DNA of 64,000 nucleotides, from the NCBI RefSeq assembly GCF_014851915.1, contig NZ_JACVAP010000002.1, positions 496,001 to 560,000 on the forward strand, given 5' to 3'. Under the pieces are notes generated by a model that did no database searches, had not been told where the DNA came from, and worked only from the letters and a program-made list of their open reading frames with translations. The DNA is from Xanthomonas sp. XNM01. Lineage in GTDB: Bacteria; Pseudomonadota; Gammaproteobacteria; Xanthomonadales; Xanthomonadaceae. A program made the position numbers and the translations under genes. Of this stretch, positions 1 to 8,201 are shown piece after piece; the first letter of the stretch is position 1; every line of letters begins with the position of its first letter.

Positions 1-84
1 CGCCAGGCCAACCAGCGCCTGGATCAGATCGAAGGTCGCGTCCAGCAGCTCGAGCAGGCCCCGCGCCGCACGCCGCGCGGCTGA
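1..84 (+). CDS. C-terminal end of an unidentified protein (partial)
   Basis: The window opens inside a plus-strand reading frame that ends in TGA at 82-84. Only the last 27 residues are present. They alternate Leu/Ile and charged residues in a short coiled-coil pattern (LDQIEGRVQQLEQA) and end in a basic Pro/Arg tail. A perfect inverted repeat follows 8 bases later, which suits the end of a transcription unit. Too little is present to assign a family. Small coiled-coil proteins such as phasins or BMFP/UbiK-type proteins end in a similar way, but this is only a resemblance. Confidence 0.6.
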   Translation, partial: RQANQRLDQIEGRVQQLEQAPRRTPRG

Positions 85-92
85 TGCGACCC

Positions 93-128
93 GGCAACCA
101 GTGACTCCTGCGGGGGTCACTGGTTGCC
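93..128 (+). terminator. Inverted repeat after the partial gene, probable terminator
   Basis: GGCAACCAGTGA (93-104) and TCACTGGTTGCC (117-128) form a perfect 12-bp stem with a 12-base loop. A run of six T lies at 144-149, about 15 bases after the stem, further than in a textbook terminator. It most likely ends the transcript of the partial gene; an attenuator for the next gene is possible. Confidence 0.6.
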
Positions 129-209
129 TGAAGCACGCATTGGTTTTTTGAGGAATCGATCATCCGTACGTACTCATGCTCCGCACTTGGCGCCCTCTAT
201 GGCGCGCTG

Positions 210-893
210 GTGATCGCACTGGCCGTTGCGAGTGTCGACGTCGCCAGTGCGAAGGACGCGCCCGCGCAACCGGTCGCCGCCGTCGATGAGCTTCCGCAGG
301 GGCAGGAGGTGTCCGACACGGTCATCGAACTGGCCGGCTGGGTCGTCGCAAGCGAGGACGCGCAGGGCTATCCGTTCGCGATCATGGACAAGGCCGCTGC
401 GCAGATCCTTGTGTTCGGTGGCGATGGTCGCCTGCGTGGCGCGGCGCCCGCGCTGTTCGGCTCGGCGATCGGCGACCACACCGCACCCGGCGTGGCCGGA
501 CTGGCGCTGCGCGAGATTCCCGGGCGGGACCGCACGACGCCGGCGGGCCGCTTCATCGGTGGTTACGGCCCCTCCATCGACGCCGGACGCGTGTTGTGGG
601 TGGACTACGAGTCCGCCGTCTCCATCCATCCGATGCCGCCGGGTAGCCCGGCCGAGAAGCGCGCCGAGCGGCTCGCGTCTCCCTCGCCCGACGACAACCG
701 CGTGACCCACGGCTGCATCAACGTCTCGCCTGCGTTCTACGAAGGGATCGTCCAGGCGACGTTCGAACGCGGCGGCGTGTTCTACGTGCTGCCGGACAAC
801 GACGCGCTGGAGGACACCTTCCCGGAGTTCGCGCAGAGCCGCGCGGCCACGCAGGAGGGTGATCGGAAGCGTGGGCGCGCCGCCAGCAGGTGA
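210..893 (+). CDS. Exported L,D-transpeptidase-like (YkuD) protein
   Basis: The 227-residue protein carries the YkuD catalytic pattern: a conserved His near residue 140 (SIHPMP) and HGCINVS at 168-174, with Cys169 as the expected nucleophile. Such enzymes make 3-3 cross-links in peptidoglycan or attach proteins to it in the periplasm. The Ser usually found before HGC is replaced by Val-Thr, so activity is not certain. The GTG at 210 leaves a hydrophobic segment without the basic N-region of a signal peptide. The same frame stays open upstream (about 162-209) and would add Arg and more hydrophobic residues. A GAGGA ribosome-binding site sits at 150-154, but no ATG, GTG or TTG follows it in frame. 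The true start is therefore unsettled. Confidence 0.75.
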   Translation: MIALAVASVDVASAKDAPAQPVAAVDELPQGQEVSDTVIELAGWVVASEDAQGYPFAIMDKAAAQILVFGGDGRLRGAAPALFGSAIGDHTAPGVAGLALREIPGRDRTTPAGRFIGGYGPSIDAGRVLWVDYESAVSIHPMPPGSPAEKRAERLASPSPDDNRVTHGCINVSPAFYEGIVQATFERGGVFYVLPDNDALEDTFPEFAQSRAATQEGDRKRGRAASR

Positions 894-1090
894 GGCCTGA
901 GGCCACGCCGCGCCGCGGTGCGGCTGAAACCTCGACATGCCGCCGGCGCTCATGCCGTTCGACGCGCGCGTCCGGCGCCGTTGCCTGATCCGTCGAGTTT
1001 GAGTGTGCTGTCGGTGGCCATTGCCCGGCCACCGCCTCGCCGTCCATTCGAACGACGCGCGCTGCGCTCGTCCGCGTTTCGCGGGCGTCG

Positions 1091-1237
1091 TTATCCGTTT
1101 CCTTCCTTCCTGTTGTCCTGTTCTTCCTTTTTCTTCTTCTTGCCCTGGTCGTAATGCCACTTGATGGCGAAGAACATGCCGATGCCCAGCACGAGCACCT
1201 TGAACACGATGAAGACGACAGGGAACCAATCCACCAT
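1091..1237 (-). CDS. Small single-pass membrane protein (48 aa)
   Basis: The 48-codon frame starts with ATG at 1235-1237, about 9 bases after a GGAAG ribosome-binding site, and ends with TAA at 1091-1093. It encodes a start of MVDWFPVVFIVFKVLVLGIG, one hydrophobic helix (about residues 5-25), then a strongly charged tail with five lysines in a row and many Glu, Asn and Gln residues. The layout is that of a one-helix inner-membrane protein with its C-terminus in the cytoplasm (positive-inside rule). No function can be given. The downstream neighbour on the opposite strand is the L,D-transpeptidase-like gene; nothing suggests an operon. The ribosome-binding site and the clear membrane design make a chance frame unlikely. 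Confidence 0.7.
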   Translation of the reverse strand: MVDWFPVVFIVFKVLVLGIGMFFAIKWHYDQGKKKKKEEQDNRKEGNG

Positions 1238-1352
1238 TTCAGTTACTTCCAAGCGATGACGTCATCGAGCGTCGAGAGGGAGTGCCGTCGCGGACCGCCG
1301 CGCGGCAGTTTCGCGTTCCGGTCGTAGCGACGCGGAACGCGCGGGCCGGCTT

Positions 1353-2276
1353 TCAGCGCTTCGGCGCGCGCACCGGCAGCGGCACGTTGCACAGGTCGAT
1401 ATGGCCGGCCGGGCGCTTGTAGAAGCTGTCGCGGCGGTTGCGGCGGGCTTCGACGATCTCGCTGAAGGTGGCGGTATCGGTGCGCAGCAGTTCCAGCGGT
1501 GTGCGCTCGGCGGCCGGCACCTCGCTCGCCAGCCGGATCGCGCGGATCGGGGTGCGCAGCGCGGCGTCCGCGTAGAAGCCCATCGGCTCCGGTCCCCGCC
1601 GGATCGTGCTGAGCAGCTCCATGCCCTGGACCACGCGGCCGACGGTGGTGATGTTGCGGTCCAGCTGGCGTGGCGACTGGCCCGTCACCACGTACAGCTC
1701 GGCGCCGATGCTGCTGTCGGCCGCCTCGTTGCGCCCGGCGCCCAGCGTGCCGTAGCAGTGCGCCAGCCAGGCCTTGCCGGTGGCCGGATCGCGGCCGGCG
1801 GGGAAGCCATCGGCGAAGCCGACCTCCGGCGCCCAGCCGTCGACATCGGGCAGGCGATCGAAGGCCAGACCGGCGGCGCTGCGCTCGAACTCGGCCGGCA
1901 GCTGGCGCTTCGCGCTGCCGAGATCCTTCGCCTTGGCCGCGTCGTCCGCATCGGCATCGCCGAACTGGACCACGAAGTTGTCCTGCGAGCGGTAGATGCT
2001 GGTGCCGTTCCAGAACCCTTCGCCAGCCAGGGTGCGGATGTTGGCGACGTGCTCGGGCGCGAAGTCCGGTGCCAGTTCGATCACGACGCGGCCGGCGTCC
2101 AGTTCCAGGTACAGCGTGCTGGCCGGGTCCAGCGTGCGCCAGGCCGAGGCTGGCGAGGCGTCGAGGATCTGCTGCGGGCTGCGATAGGGCGTGTCGGCCG
2201 CGGTGGCCGTGGCCGGGAGGCCGCAGGCGAGGGCGGCCGCCAGGGCGATCACGCGGGGCGGGGCGATGGGGCGCAT
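1353..2276 (-). CDS. Secreted cyclophilin-type peptidyl-prolyl isomerase
   Basis: The start chosen is the ATG at 2274-2276, because it places a signal peptide ([20 protein letters not shown]... ending near TATAADT) at the N-terminus; the frame stays open further upstream without adding anything recognisable. The 307-residue product has a cyclophilin core from about residue 45: [19 protein letters not shown], then SIYR and FVVQFGD, and later [11 protein letters not shown] and [13 protein letters not shown]. These enzymes isomerise Xaa-Pro bonds and help protein folding in the periplasm. The insert of about 40 residues between the core strands and the long C-terminal extension (about 60 residues) are typical of the larger periplasmic cyclophilins. 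The promoter region would face the divergent padR gene. Confidence 0.88.
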   Translation of the reverse strand: MRPIAPPRVIALAAALACGLPATATAADTPYRSPQQILDASPASAWRTLDPASTLYLELDAGRVVIELAPDFAPEHVANIRTLAGEGFWNGTSIYRSQDNFVVQFGDADADDAAKAKDLGSAKRQLPAEFERSAAGLAFDRLPDVDGWAPEVGFADGFPAGRDPATGKAWLAHCYGTLGAGRNEAADSSIGAELYVVTGQSPRQLDRNITTVGRVVQGMELLSTIRRGPEPMGFYADAALRTPIRAIRLASEVPAAERTPLELLRTDTATFSEIVEARRNRRDSFYKRPAGHIDLCNVPLPVRAPKR

Positions 2277-2386
2277 GGACGGTCCTCGGGGCGAGACTGC
2301 GATTCTCGCCGCGTGCCGGACATCCGCCAATGGGGCGGAACGCCCCACGACAGTCGAGGTCATGACTACCGGCACATCCGCTATAC

Positions 2387-2405
2387 CAGACTTAATACTA
2401 GTCTG
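2387..2405 (+). promoter_or_regulatory. Palindrome, possible PadR operator/promoter
   Basis: CAGACT-TAATACT-AGTCTG is a perfect 6-7-6 inverted repeat, 25 bases before the padR start. Its centre, TAATACT, resembles a -10 box. PadR regulators commonly bind such palindromes in their own promoter, so autoregulation is likely. No binding evidence is available from sequence alone. Confidence 0.5.
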
Positions 2406-2425
2406 ACCTCCAGATTAGCGGAGGT
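2406..2425 (+). promoter_or_regulatory. Hairpin covering the padR ribosome-binding site
   Basis: ACCTCC (2406-2411) is the exact complement of GGAGGT (2420-2425), with an 8-base loop. GGAGGT is the very strong Shine-Dalgarno of the ATG at 2430. In the transcript the two could pair and hide the ribosome-binding site. It adjoins the palindrome directly. Confidence 0.45.
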
Positions 2426-2429
2426 GGAC

Positions 2430-2804
2430 ATGGACACTTCGGACACCGCGGATGCCCAGCTCAGGAAGTTCCAGAAGGAGCTCAGCGCGGGGACCGTGTC
2501 GCTGGCCCTGCTGGCGGTGCTGGCCCAGGCCGCCGAGCCGCTGTACGGCTACCTGATCGCCAAGCGCCTGGAGCAGGTCGGCGACGGCGTGCTCAGCGGC
2601 AAGCAGAGCGCGCTGTATCCGGTGCTGCGCAACCTGGAGGGGGCCGGCCTGCTCGACAGTCACGTCGAGCCGTCCGTGGCCGGGCCGCCGCGCCGCTACT
2701 ACCGCATCACCGACGTGGGGCGACAGACCCTGCGTCACTGGATGGCCGCCTGGCGCGCCACCCGCGATTCCGTCGATTCCGTCCTGGAGGGGGTACCCGC
2801 ATGA
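2430..2804 (+). CDS. PadR-family transcriptional regulator
   Basis: The 124-residue protein has the PadR winged-helix pattern: TVSLALLAVLAQAAEPLYGYLIAKRL, then the signature SALYPVLRNLEGAGLL and the wing (PPRRYYRITDVGRQTL). PadR proteins are dimeric repressors that respond to drugs, phenolic acids or envelope signals. The ATG at 2430 is preceded by GGAGGT at the right distance. The stop codon overlaps the start of the next gene (ATGA at 2801-2804), so the two are translated together. Pairing of a PadR regulator with a HAAS/DUF1700-type membrane protein is common and suggests regulation of that partner and of itself. Confidence 0.9.
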   Translation: MDTSDTADAQLRKFQKELSAGTVSLALLAVLAQAAEPLYGYLIAKRLEQVGDGVLSGKQSALYPVLRNLEGAGLLDSHVEPSVAGPPRRYYRITDVGRQTLRHWMAAWRATRDSVDSVLEGVPA

Positions 2805-3748
2805 ACATCGAACACGCCGGCCGGCCGTTGCCGACCACGATCCCCGAGTACCTCGACCAGCTGCGCACGGCCCTGTCCGATGCCGACCCGGCGATGGTGC
2901 GCGACGCCCTGTACGACGCCGAGGAGTACCTGCGCTCGGAACTGGCCGAACAGGCCGGCAGGAGCGAGGCCGAGGTGATCGCCTCGGTGGCCGGCAGCTA
3001 CGGCGCTCCCGAAGAGGTGGCCGAGATCTATCGCGAGACCGAGGTCACCGTGAGCCGTGCGCTGCGCCCGCCGCAGCCGCCGAAGCAGCGCTCGCTGGCC
3101 GGTCGCTTCTTCGGCGTGGTGGCCGACCCCTACACCTACGGCTCGCTGTTCTACATGCTGCTGTCGCTGGCCACCGGCATCTTCTACTTCACCTGGGTGG
3201 TGACCGGCGCGGCGCTGTCGGCCAGCCTGCTGATCCTGATCATCGGCGTGCCGCTGCTGCTGGTGTTCCTGCTGTCGGTGCGGGTGCTGTCGCTGGTGGA
3301 AGGGCGCATGGTCGAGACCCTGCTCGGCGTGCGCATGCCGCGCCGGCCGCTGTACACCCAGCGCGACAAGCCGTGGCTGAGCCGGATCGGCGAGATGTTC
3401 ACCGACCTGCGCACTTGGAGCACGATGCTGTACCTGCTCCTGATGCTGCCGCTGGGCATCGTCTACTTCACGGTCTTCTTTACCGCGTTGTCGCTGTCGT
3501 TGTCGTTCATCACCGCACCGCTGCTGGTCTGGACCGGCCTGGCGGACTCGGCGATCTCGGTGGACGGCTGGCTGATCCTGAGCGTGCACGACGGCATCGT
3601 CGGGACCTCGGCGCCGTTCTGGATGCTGCCGGCGATCTTCCTGGGCGGGGTGCTGCTGCTGTTCACGAGTCTGCACCTGGCCCGCGGCCTCGGTCGCGTG
3701 CACGGCTGGCTGGCCAAGCACCTGCTGGTGCGCGAGCCGGTGGTCTGA
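2801..3748 (+). CDS. Membrane protein with HAAS/DUF1700-like N-terminus and sensor-type domains
   Basis: Of 315 residues, about 1-85 form a soluble helical domain (IPEYLDQLRTAL...DALYDAEEYLRSEL...YGAPEEVAEIYRETE), the HAAS/DUF1700 pattern found in partners of PadR regulators. The rest holds two copies of a membrane unit, starting near GVVADPYTYGSLFYMLLSLA (about 105) and LRTWSTMLYLLLMLPLG (about 205). Each has two hydrophobic segments, so four to five helices in total; the arrangement resembles the putative sensor family. The two halves align by eye, which points to an internal duplication. It is coupled to padR and followed by a terminator. The likely role is membrane sensing or modulation linked to the PadR regulator; the ligand is unknown. 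Confidence 0.78.
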   Translation: MNIEHAGRPLPTTIPEYLDQLRTALSDADPAMVRDALYDAEEYLRSELAEQAGRSEAEVIASVAGSYGAPEEVAEIYRETEVTVSRALRPPQPPKQRSLAGRFFGVVADPYTYGSLFYMLLSLATGIFYFTWVVTGAALSASLLILIIGVPLLLVFLLSVRVLSLVEGRMVETLLGVRMPRRPLYTQRDKPWLSRIGEMFTDLRTWSTMLYLLLMLPLGIVYFTVFFTALSLSLSFITAPLLVWTGLADSAISVDGWLILSVHDGIVGTSAPFWMLPAIFLGGVLLLFTSLHLARGLGRVHGWLAKHLLVREPVV

Positions 3749-3776
3749 CGCCTGCGCAAGCGCGACCTGGAAAGAG

Positions 3777-3804
3777 AAAAGCCCCGCAGTGCGGGGCTTT
3801 TTTT
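3777..3804. terminator. Bidirectional rho-independent terminator
   Basis: GCCCCGCA (3781-3788) pairs with TGCGGGGC (3790-3797). The stem is flanked by AAAA on the left and seven T on the right, so it can work in both directions. It serves the padR operon on the plus strand and the convergent depolymerase gene on the minus strand. Confidence 0.92.
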
Positions 3805-3820
3805 GTGTGGAGCGGTGGGC

Positions 3821-5065
3821 TCAACCGTCGTGGCGGGCGAAGAACGCGCGAACCTGCGGATAGACCGTCTCGCGCCAGCGGCGGCCGCTGAAGATGCCGT
3901 AATGCCCCGCGCCCTCGACCGTCAGGTGCTCGTGCTTGGCCTTGGGGATGCCGGTGCACAGATCGTGCGCGGCTTCGGTCTGGCCCAGGCCCGAGATGTC
4001 GTCCAGCTCGCCCTCGATGGTCATCAGCGCGGTGGTCTTGATCGCCGCCGGCTTGACCGGCTTGCCGTCGATCTTCCACTTGCCGCGCGGCAGCAGGAAC
4101 TCCTGGAACACGGTGCGGATGGTGTCCAGATAGTAGTCGGCCGGCATGTCCAGCACCGCGTTGTACTCGTCGTAGAACTTGCGGTGCGAATCGGCGTCCT
4201 GCATGTCGCCCTTGACCAGGTCCGAATAGAAATCCCAGTGCGACATGAAGTGGCGGCTGGGATTCATCGCGATGAAGCCAGCGTGCTGCAGGAAGCCCGG
4301 ATACACCTCGCGGCCCTCGCCCGGGTAGGGCTGCGGCACGGTGTGGATCACGTTGTTCTCGAACCACGACAGCGGATTGCGCGTGGCGAGGTTGTTGACC
4401 GCGGTCGGGCTGCGGCGCGCGTCGATCGGGCCGCCCATCATCACCAGCGAGCGCGGGGTCGGCTCGCCGGCGGCGGCCATCAGCGACACCGCGGCCAGCA
4501 CCGGCACGGTCGGCTGGCACACGCTCATCACGTGGATGTCGGCCGCGCCGATCTGGCGGATGAAGTCCTGCACGTAGGCGACGTAGTCGTCCAGGCCGAA
4601 GCTGCCGTCGGTCAGCGGCACCATGCGCGCGTCGACCCAGTCGGTCACGTAGACCTTGTGGTCGCGCAGCAGGGTGCGCACGGTATCGCGCAGCAGGGTG
4701 GCGTGGTGGCCGGACAGCGGCGCGACCACGAGGACCGCCGGGTCGTCCTTAAGCGCGGCGATGGTCGTCGCGTCGTCGCTGTAGCGCTTGAAGCGGACCA
4801 GCCGGCAGAACGGCTTGCGCGCCACTTCCTGCTCCAGCACCGGCACCTTGCGGCCTTCGACGTCGACCTCGTGGATGTTCCACGGCGGCTTCTCGTAGTC
4901 CTTGCCGAGCCGGTGCATCAGCTCGTTGCCGGCGGCCACGCGTTCGGCGCCCGGCAGCGACGAGGCCCAGCTGCTCGGATCGGAAAAGATCCGCGCGTTG
5001 GCCTCGGCCAGATGGATCCAGGGGGCCATCATCGCCCGGTTCAGTTCATGCAGCTGATACAGCAT
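3821..5065 (-). CDS. phaZ: Intracellular polyhydroxybutyrate depolymerase
   Basis: The 414-residue protein matches intracellular PHB depolymerases of the Ralstonia type along its whole length. The nucleophile is a cysteine in HVMSVCQPTVP (Cys183); Asp355 in EGELDDISG and His388 in GAGHYG complete the triad. These are the positions known for the R. eutropha enzyme. The enzyme degrades native PHB granules in the cytoplasm to release 3-hydroxybutyrate as carbon and energy reserve. The start (ATG 5063-5065, MLYQLHELNRAMMAPW) is the family's usual start; the frame is open 12 codons further upstream. It converges on the padR operon with a shared terminator. No PHA synthase or phasin gene is present in the window. 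Confidence 0.92.
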   Translation of the reverse strand: MLYQLHELNRAMMAPWIHLAEANARIFSDPSSWASSLPGAERVAAGNELMHRLGKDYEKPPWNIHEVDVEGRKVPVLEQEVARKPFCRLVRFKRYSDDATTIAALKDDPAVLVVAPLSGHHATLLRDTVRTLLRDHKVYVTDWVDARMVPLTDGSFGLDDYVAYVQDFIRQIGAADIHVMSVCQPTVPVLAAVSLMAAAGEPTPRSLVMMGGPIDARRSPTAVNNLATRNPLSWFENNVIHTVPQPYPGEGREVYPGFLQHAGFIAMNPSRHFMSHWDFYSDLVKGDMQDADSHRKFYDEYNAVLDMPADYYLDTIRTVFQEFLLPRGKWKIDGKPVKPAAIKTTALMTIEGELDDISGLGQTEAAHDLCTGIPKAKHEHLTVEGAGHYGIFSGRRWRETVYPQVRAFFARHDG

Positions 5066-5266
5066 GGTGTGTCCGTGTTTCCGGTCAGGCGGCTGTTGCA
5101 TCGCAGCATCTTACCGGAATCGACCGCCACGCAAGGGCTGGGTCGCAGCCCCGGCTGAGACGTTCAGCCGTGGCCCGGCGACGCTTCAGGAAGTGCAGGG
5201 GCGATCCGCGATCCGTGCGCGGGCTGCACCGGATGAAGCGCGAAGGCCGCAAGCGGCGATGGCCCG

Positions 5267-6130
5267 TCAGCGCTGGGGCAAGGGGATGAACTCGTTCTCG
5301 CCCTCGATCCGGCCGAAGCGGCCGTCCAGCCAGTCCTGCTTGGCCTGCTCGATCCGCTCCTTCGAGCTGGATACGAAGTTCCACCACAGGTGGCGGTGCC
5401 CGTCCAGCGGCTCGCCGCCGAGGAACATCGCCTTCAGCGGCGTCTTCGCGCGCAGGACCGGGCGGGTGCCGCGCTCGGGCACGACCAGGTGGCGGGCGGG
5501 GATGTCCACGCCATCGAGCTGGGCCTCGCCATCGAGGATGTAGATCGCGCGCTCCACGTGCTGGCCGTCGAGCGCGAGTTCGGCATCGGGCTGCAGATCC
5601 ACCGCGACGTTGAAGGTGTCGGCGAACACCTGCACCGGCGACTCCTCGCCGTAGGCGCGCCCGGCGATCACCCGCAGCCACACGCCATCGCGCTGCTGCT
5701 GGGGCAGGCTGGCGGCGCCGTGGTGGAAGAACGCCGGCGCCGTCTCCTCATGTTGCTTCGGCAGCGCGACCCAGGTCTGCATGCCGTGCGCGGTGCTGCC
5801 GCTGGCGCGTTCGATCACCGGGGTGCGTTCGGAATGCGAGATGCCGCGGCCGGCGGTCATCCAGTTGACGTCGCCCGGCCGGATCACCTGGTCCGAGCCG
5901 AGCGAGTCGCGGTGGTGGATCGCGCCCTCCCACAGGAAGGTGACGGTGGCCAGGCCGATGTGCGGATGCGGACGCACGTCCATGCCGCGGCCGCCTTCGA
6001 ACACCACCGGGCCCATGTGGTCCACGAACACGAACGGGCCGACGCTGCGCGCCTGGATCGACGGCACCGCGCGGCGCACGACGAAACCGTCGCCGAGGTC
6101 GTGGGTGCGCGGTTCGATGATGGTGGTCAT
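5267..6130 (-). CDS. Pirin family protein
   Basis: The 287-residue bicupin shows the pirin signatures: RPHPHIGLATVTFLWEG with the metal-binding histidines, HRDSLGSDQVIRPGDVNWMTAGRGISHSE, and a second cupin with AIYILDGEAQLDG. Pirins bind iron or other metals; some bacterial members dioxygenate quercetin, others act as regulators, so the substrate is unknown. The start at ATG 6128-6130 has GGAG about 9 bases upstream. A conserved C-terminal stretch (FLGGEPLDGHRHLWWNFVSS) is as in close pirins. The gene lies alone between the depolymerase and nfi, in the same orientation, with gaps of about 200 and 139 bases. Confidence 0.92.
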   Translation of the reverse strand: MTTIIEPRTHDLGDGFVVRRAVPSIQARSVGPFVFVDHMGPVVFEGGRGMDVRPHPHIGLATVTFLWEGAIHHRDSLGSDQVIRPGDVNWMTAGRGISHSERTPVIERASGSTAHGMQTWVALPKQHEETAPAFFHHGAASLPQQQRDGVWLRVIAGRAYGEESPVQVFADTFNVAVDLQPDAELALDGQHVERAIYILDGEAQLDGVDIPARHLVVPERGTRPVLRAKTPLKAMFLGGEPLDGHRHLWWNFVSSSKERIEQAKQDWLDGRFGRIEGENEFIPLPQR

Positions 6131-6269
6131 GGCCTGGCTCCGGAGGCTGGGCGCACAGGATGGCACGGCCTCGCGGCCGGGCCGACGCGCTGTCCGCGAT
6201 GGAGCGTTGCAGCGACGGTGCCGCCGTGCCCGGGGCGATGCGGTGGGGAGCGACGGCGCGGCCGTCGCG

Positions 6270-6998
6270 TCAGAGCAGCCGGTCGCCGCCGCCGGCGTTG
6301 CGGTCGCGACGCGAGGCCAGGCGATCGGCCAGCCGGGTCGGCTCGGGCAGGCGGTAGCCGGCGAGGAAGCGCTCGCTCAACGTCACCGCCGATGCCAGCG
6401 AGACCTTGTGGCCGGGCGAGACGATCAGCGGATTGCAGCGGCGCTTGCTGCGCAGCGCATGACCGACGACCTCGCCGCGATGGACGATGGCGCTGCGGTC
6501 GCCCGGCATGTCGCCCACCGGTTCGAACCGTCCTGCCAGCAGCGTCTTGGCCACGCCCAGCGCGGGCAATCCGGTGGCGACACCGAAATGCGCGGCGATG
6601 CCGAGCCGGCGCGGATGGGCGATGCCCTGGCCGTCGACCATCACCAGGTCCGGCCTGCGTTCGAGCATGTCCAGCGCCAACAGCAGCGCGGGCAGTTCGC
6701 GGAAGCTGAGCAGGCCGGGCACGTAGGGCATCGAAGTCGGCAGCCGGGCGACATGCGATGCCAGCGGCTGCAGGCTGACGGCATCGAGCAGCACGACCGC
6801 GGCGCGGGTGGTGTCGCCGTCGTCCTCGAAACCGACGTCGAAGCCGGCCACGGTGCGCAGCGGTTCGACGAATCCATCCTCGAGCAGGACGCGCGAGGCG
6901 AGTTCGGCCTGCAGCAGGCGCGCGCCGGGAATGCTGCCATCCCACCCTGGGAACGGGTCGCCGATGGAGGTGGCGATGGAGCGGGCTTGGCTGGACAT
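6270..6998 (-). CDS. nfi: Endonuclease V
   Basis: The 242-residue protein contains the endonuclease V hallmarks: [11 protein letters not shown] with the first catalytic aspartate near residue 53, [39 protein letters not shown] with the second acidic site, and the GVAKTLLAG segment. It nicks DNA one base 3' of deaminated adenine (inosine) and starts its repair. The start is ATG 6996-6998. The C-terminal tail ([12 protein letters not shown]) is short and variable. It is divergent from gpmA with a 149-base gap, so their promoters face each other. Confidence 0.93.
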   Translation of the reverse strand: MSSQARSIATSIGDPFPGWDGSIPGARLLQAELASRVLLEDGFVEPLRTVAGFDVGFEDDGDTTRAAVVLLDAVSLQPLASHVARLPTSMPYVPGLLSFRELPALLLALDMLERRPDLVMVDGQGIAHPRRLGIAAHFGVATGLPALGVAKTLLAGRFEPVGDMPGDRSAIVHRGEVVGHALRSKRRCNPLIVSPGHKVSLASAVTLSERFLAGYRLPEPTRLADRLASRRDRNAGGGDRLL

Positions 6999-7104
6999 GC
7001 GGCCGATTATCCGCCGTGGCGGTGAACGGGCGGCGAGGGCGCGGCGTGTCGTCGGGACAGTGCGGGACAGCCGGTCCGCCGGGCGGAACGCCGGCGCTTG
7101 CCGC

Positions 7105-7110
7105 TACAAT
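7105..7110 (+). promoter_or_regulatory. Probable -10 box of gpmA
   Basis: TACAAT lies 37 bases before the gpmA start, within the CTACAATCG context that recurs before several genes in this window. No clear -35 box is visible. Confidence 0.45.
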
Positions 7111-7147
7111 CGGGACCCGTTTCGCCCCCATCCCGGAGACCGACACA

Positions 7148-7897
7148 GTGACCCGCAAGCTTGTCCTGCTGCGCCACGGCCAGAGCCAGTGGAACCTCGA
7201 GAACCGTTTCACCGGCTGGGTCGACGTCGACCTGACCGAGCAGGGCCGCGCCGAGGCCGCCGCCGGTGGCCGCCAGATGCGCGAGGACGGCCTGCGCTTC
7301 GATGTCGCCTTCACCTCCACGCTCAAGCGCGCGATCCGCACGCTGAACCTGGCGCTGGGCGAGCTGGACCAGGACTGGCTGCCGGTGCACAAGAGCTGGC
7401 GCCTCAACGAGCGCCACTACGGCGCGCTGCAGGGCCTGGACAAGGCCGAGACGGCGGCCAAGCACGGCGAGGACCAGGTCAAGATCTGGCGCCGCTCCTA
7501 CGACATCCCGCCGCCGCCGATGCCGCTTGACGATGCCGGCCACCCGGCCAACGACCCGCGCTACGCCGGCCTGGACCGCAACGCGCTGCCGTCGACCGAG
7601 TCGCTGGCGACCACGCTGGACCGCGTGCTGCCTTACTGGCACGACGCGATCGCCCCGCAGCTGAAGGCCGGCAAGACCGTGCTGGTCGCCGCCCACGGCA
7701 ACTCGCTGCGCGCGCTGTACAAGTACCTCAACAACGTGTCGCAGGAAGAGATCCTCGAGCTCAACATCCCGACCGGCATCCCGCTGCTGTTCGAACTGGA
7801 CGACGAGCTCAACGTGATCTCGCACCGCTACCTGGGCGACCCGGAGGCGGCCAGGCGCGCCGCCGAGGCGGTGGCCAACCAGGGCAAGGCGAAGTAA
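7148..7897 (+). CDS. gpmA: 2,3-bisphosphoglycerate-dependent phosphoglycerate mutase
   Basis: The 249-residue protein begins [23 protein letters not shown]... It has the phosphohistidine His10 in the RHG motif, [13 protein letters not shown], the [16 protein letters not shown] segment typical of the cofactor-dependent enzyme, and [14 protein letters not shown] with the second catalytic histidine. It interconverts 3- and 2-phosphoglycerate in glycolysis and gluconeogenesis in the cytoplasm. The start is the GTG at 7148; the frame is open upstream but family alignment and a GGAG at 7134-7137 support GTG. Length is that of E. coli GpmA. A strong hairpin follows the gene. Confidence 0.96.
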   Translation: MTRKLVLLRHGQSQWNLENRFTGWVDVDLTEQGRAEAAAGGRQMREDGLRFDVAFTSTLKRAIRTLNLALGELDQDWLPVHKSWRLNERHYGALQGLDKAETAAKHGEDQVKIWRRSYDIPPPPMPLDDAGHPANDPRYAGLDRNALPSTESLATTLDRVLPYWHDAIAPQLKAGKTVLVAAHGNSLRALYKYLNNVSQEEILELNIPTGIPLLFELDDELNVISHRYLGDPEAARRAAEAVANQGKAK

Positions 7898-7926
7898 GCC
7901 GGCGATCGGATTGCTCCGACCATCGC

Positions 7927-7953
7927 CCGCGTGCCGGTCCGGCCGGCACGCGG
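7927..7953 (+). terminator. Hairpin after gpmA (no U-tract)
   Basis: CCGCGTGCCGG (7927-7937) and CCGGCACGCGG (7943-7953) form a perfect 11-bp stem with a 5-base loop, 30 bases after the gpmA stop. There is no run of T, so it may slow or protect the 3' end rather than terminate by itself. The rest of the gap to 8201 shows no supported gene. Confidence 0.5.
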
Positions 7954-8201
7954 TGCGGCCCGGTTGCCGCGTCGCCGCCTCGCGCCGTGGCCGAGGGAAG
8001 CGGCAAGGCCGGTCGCACATCGTAGCGGCGACGGCCCGCGTGCCCGGTCGTGCGGCCGATGCTCGAGCACGCCATGACGCGGGCGTGCTGATTCCGCCGG
8101 CTACATGAATGCGACAGCGTTGCCGCATGGAACGCGGCTGCCGGGACGAGCGGCATGGCATGATCGTTCCGGGCCGTCGGGGGGCGGCCGGGAGTGCATG
8201 T

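Noticed and set aside
918-1154. 78-codon plus-strand frame in the gap after the L,D-transpeptidase gene
   Set aside because: It overlaps the small minus-strand membrane protein antisense, and has an improbable Ser/Phe/Arg-rich composition without a ribosome-binding site.
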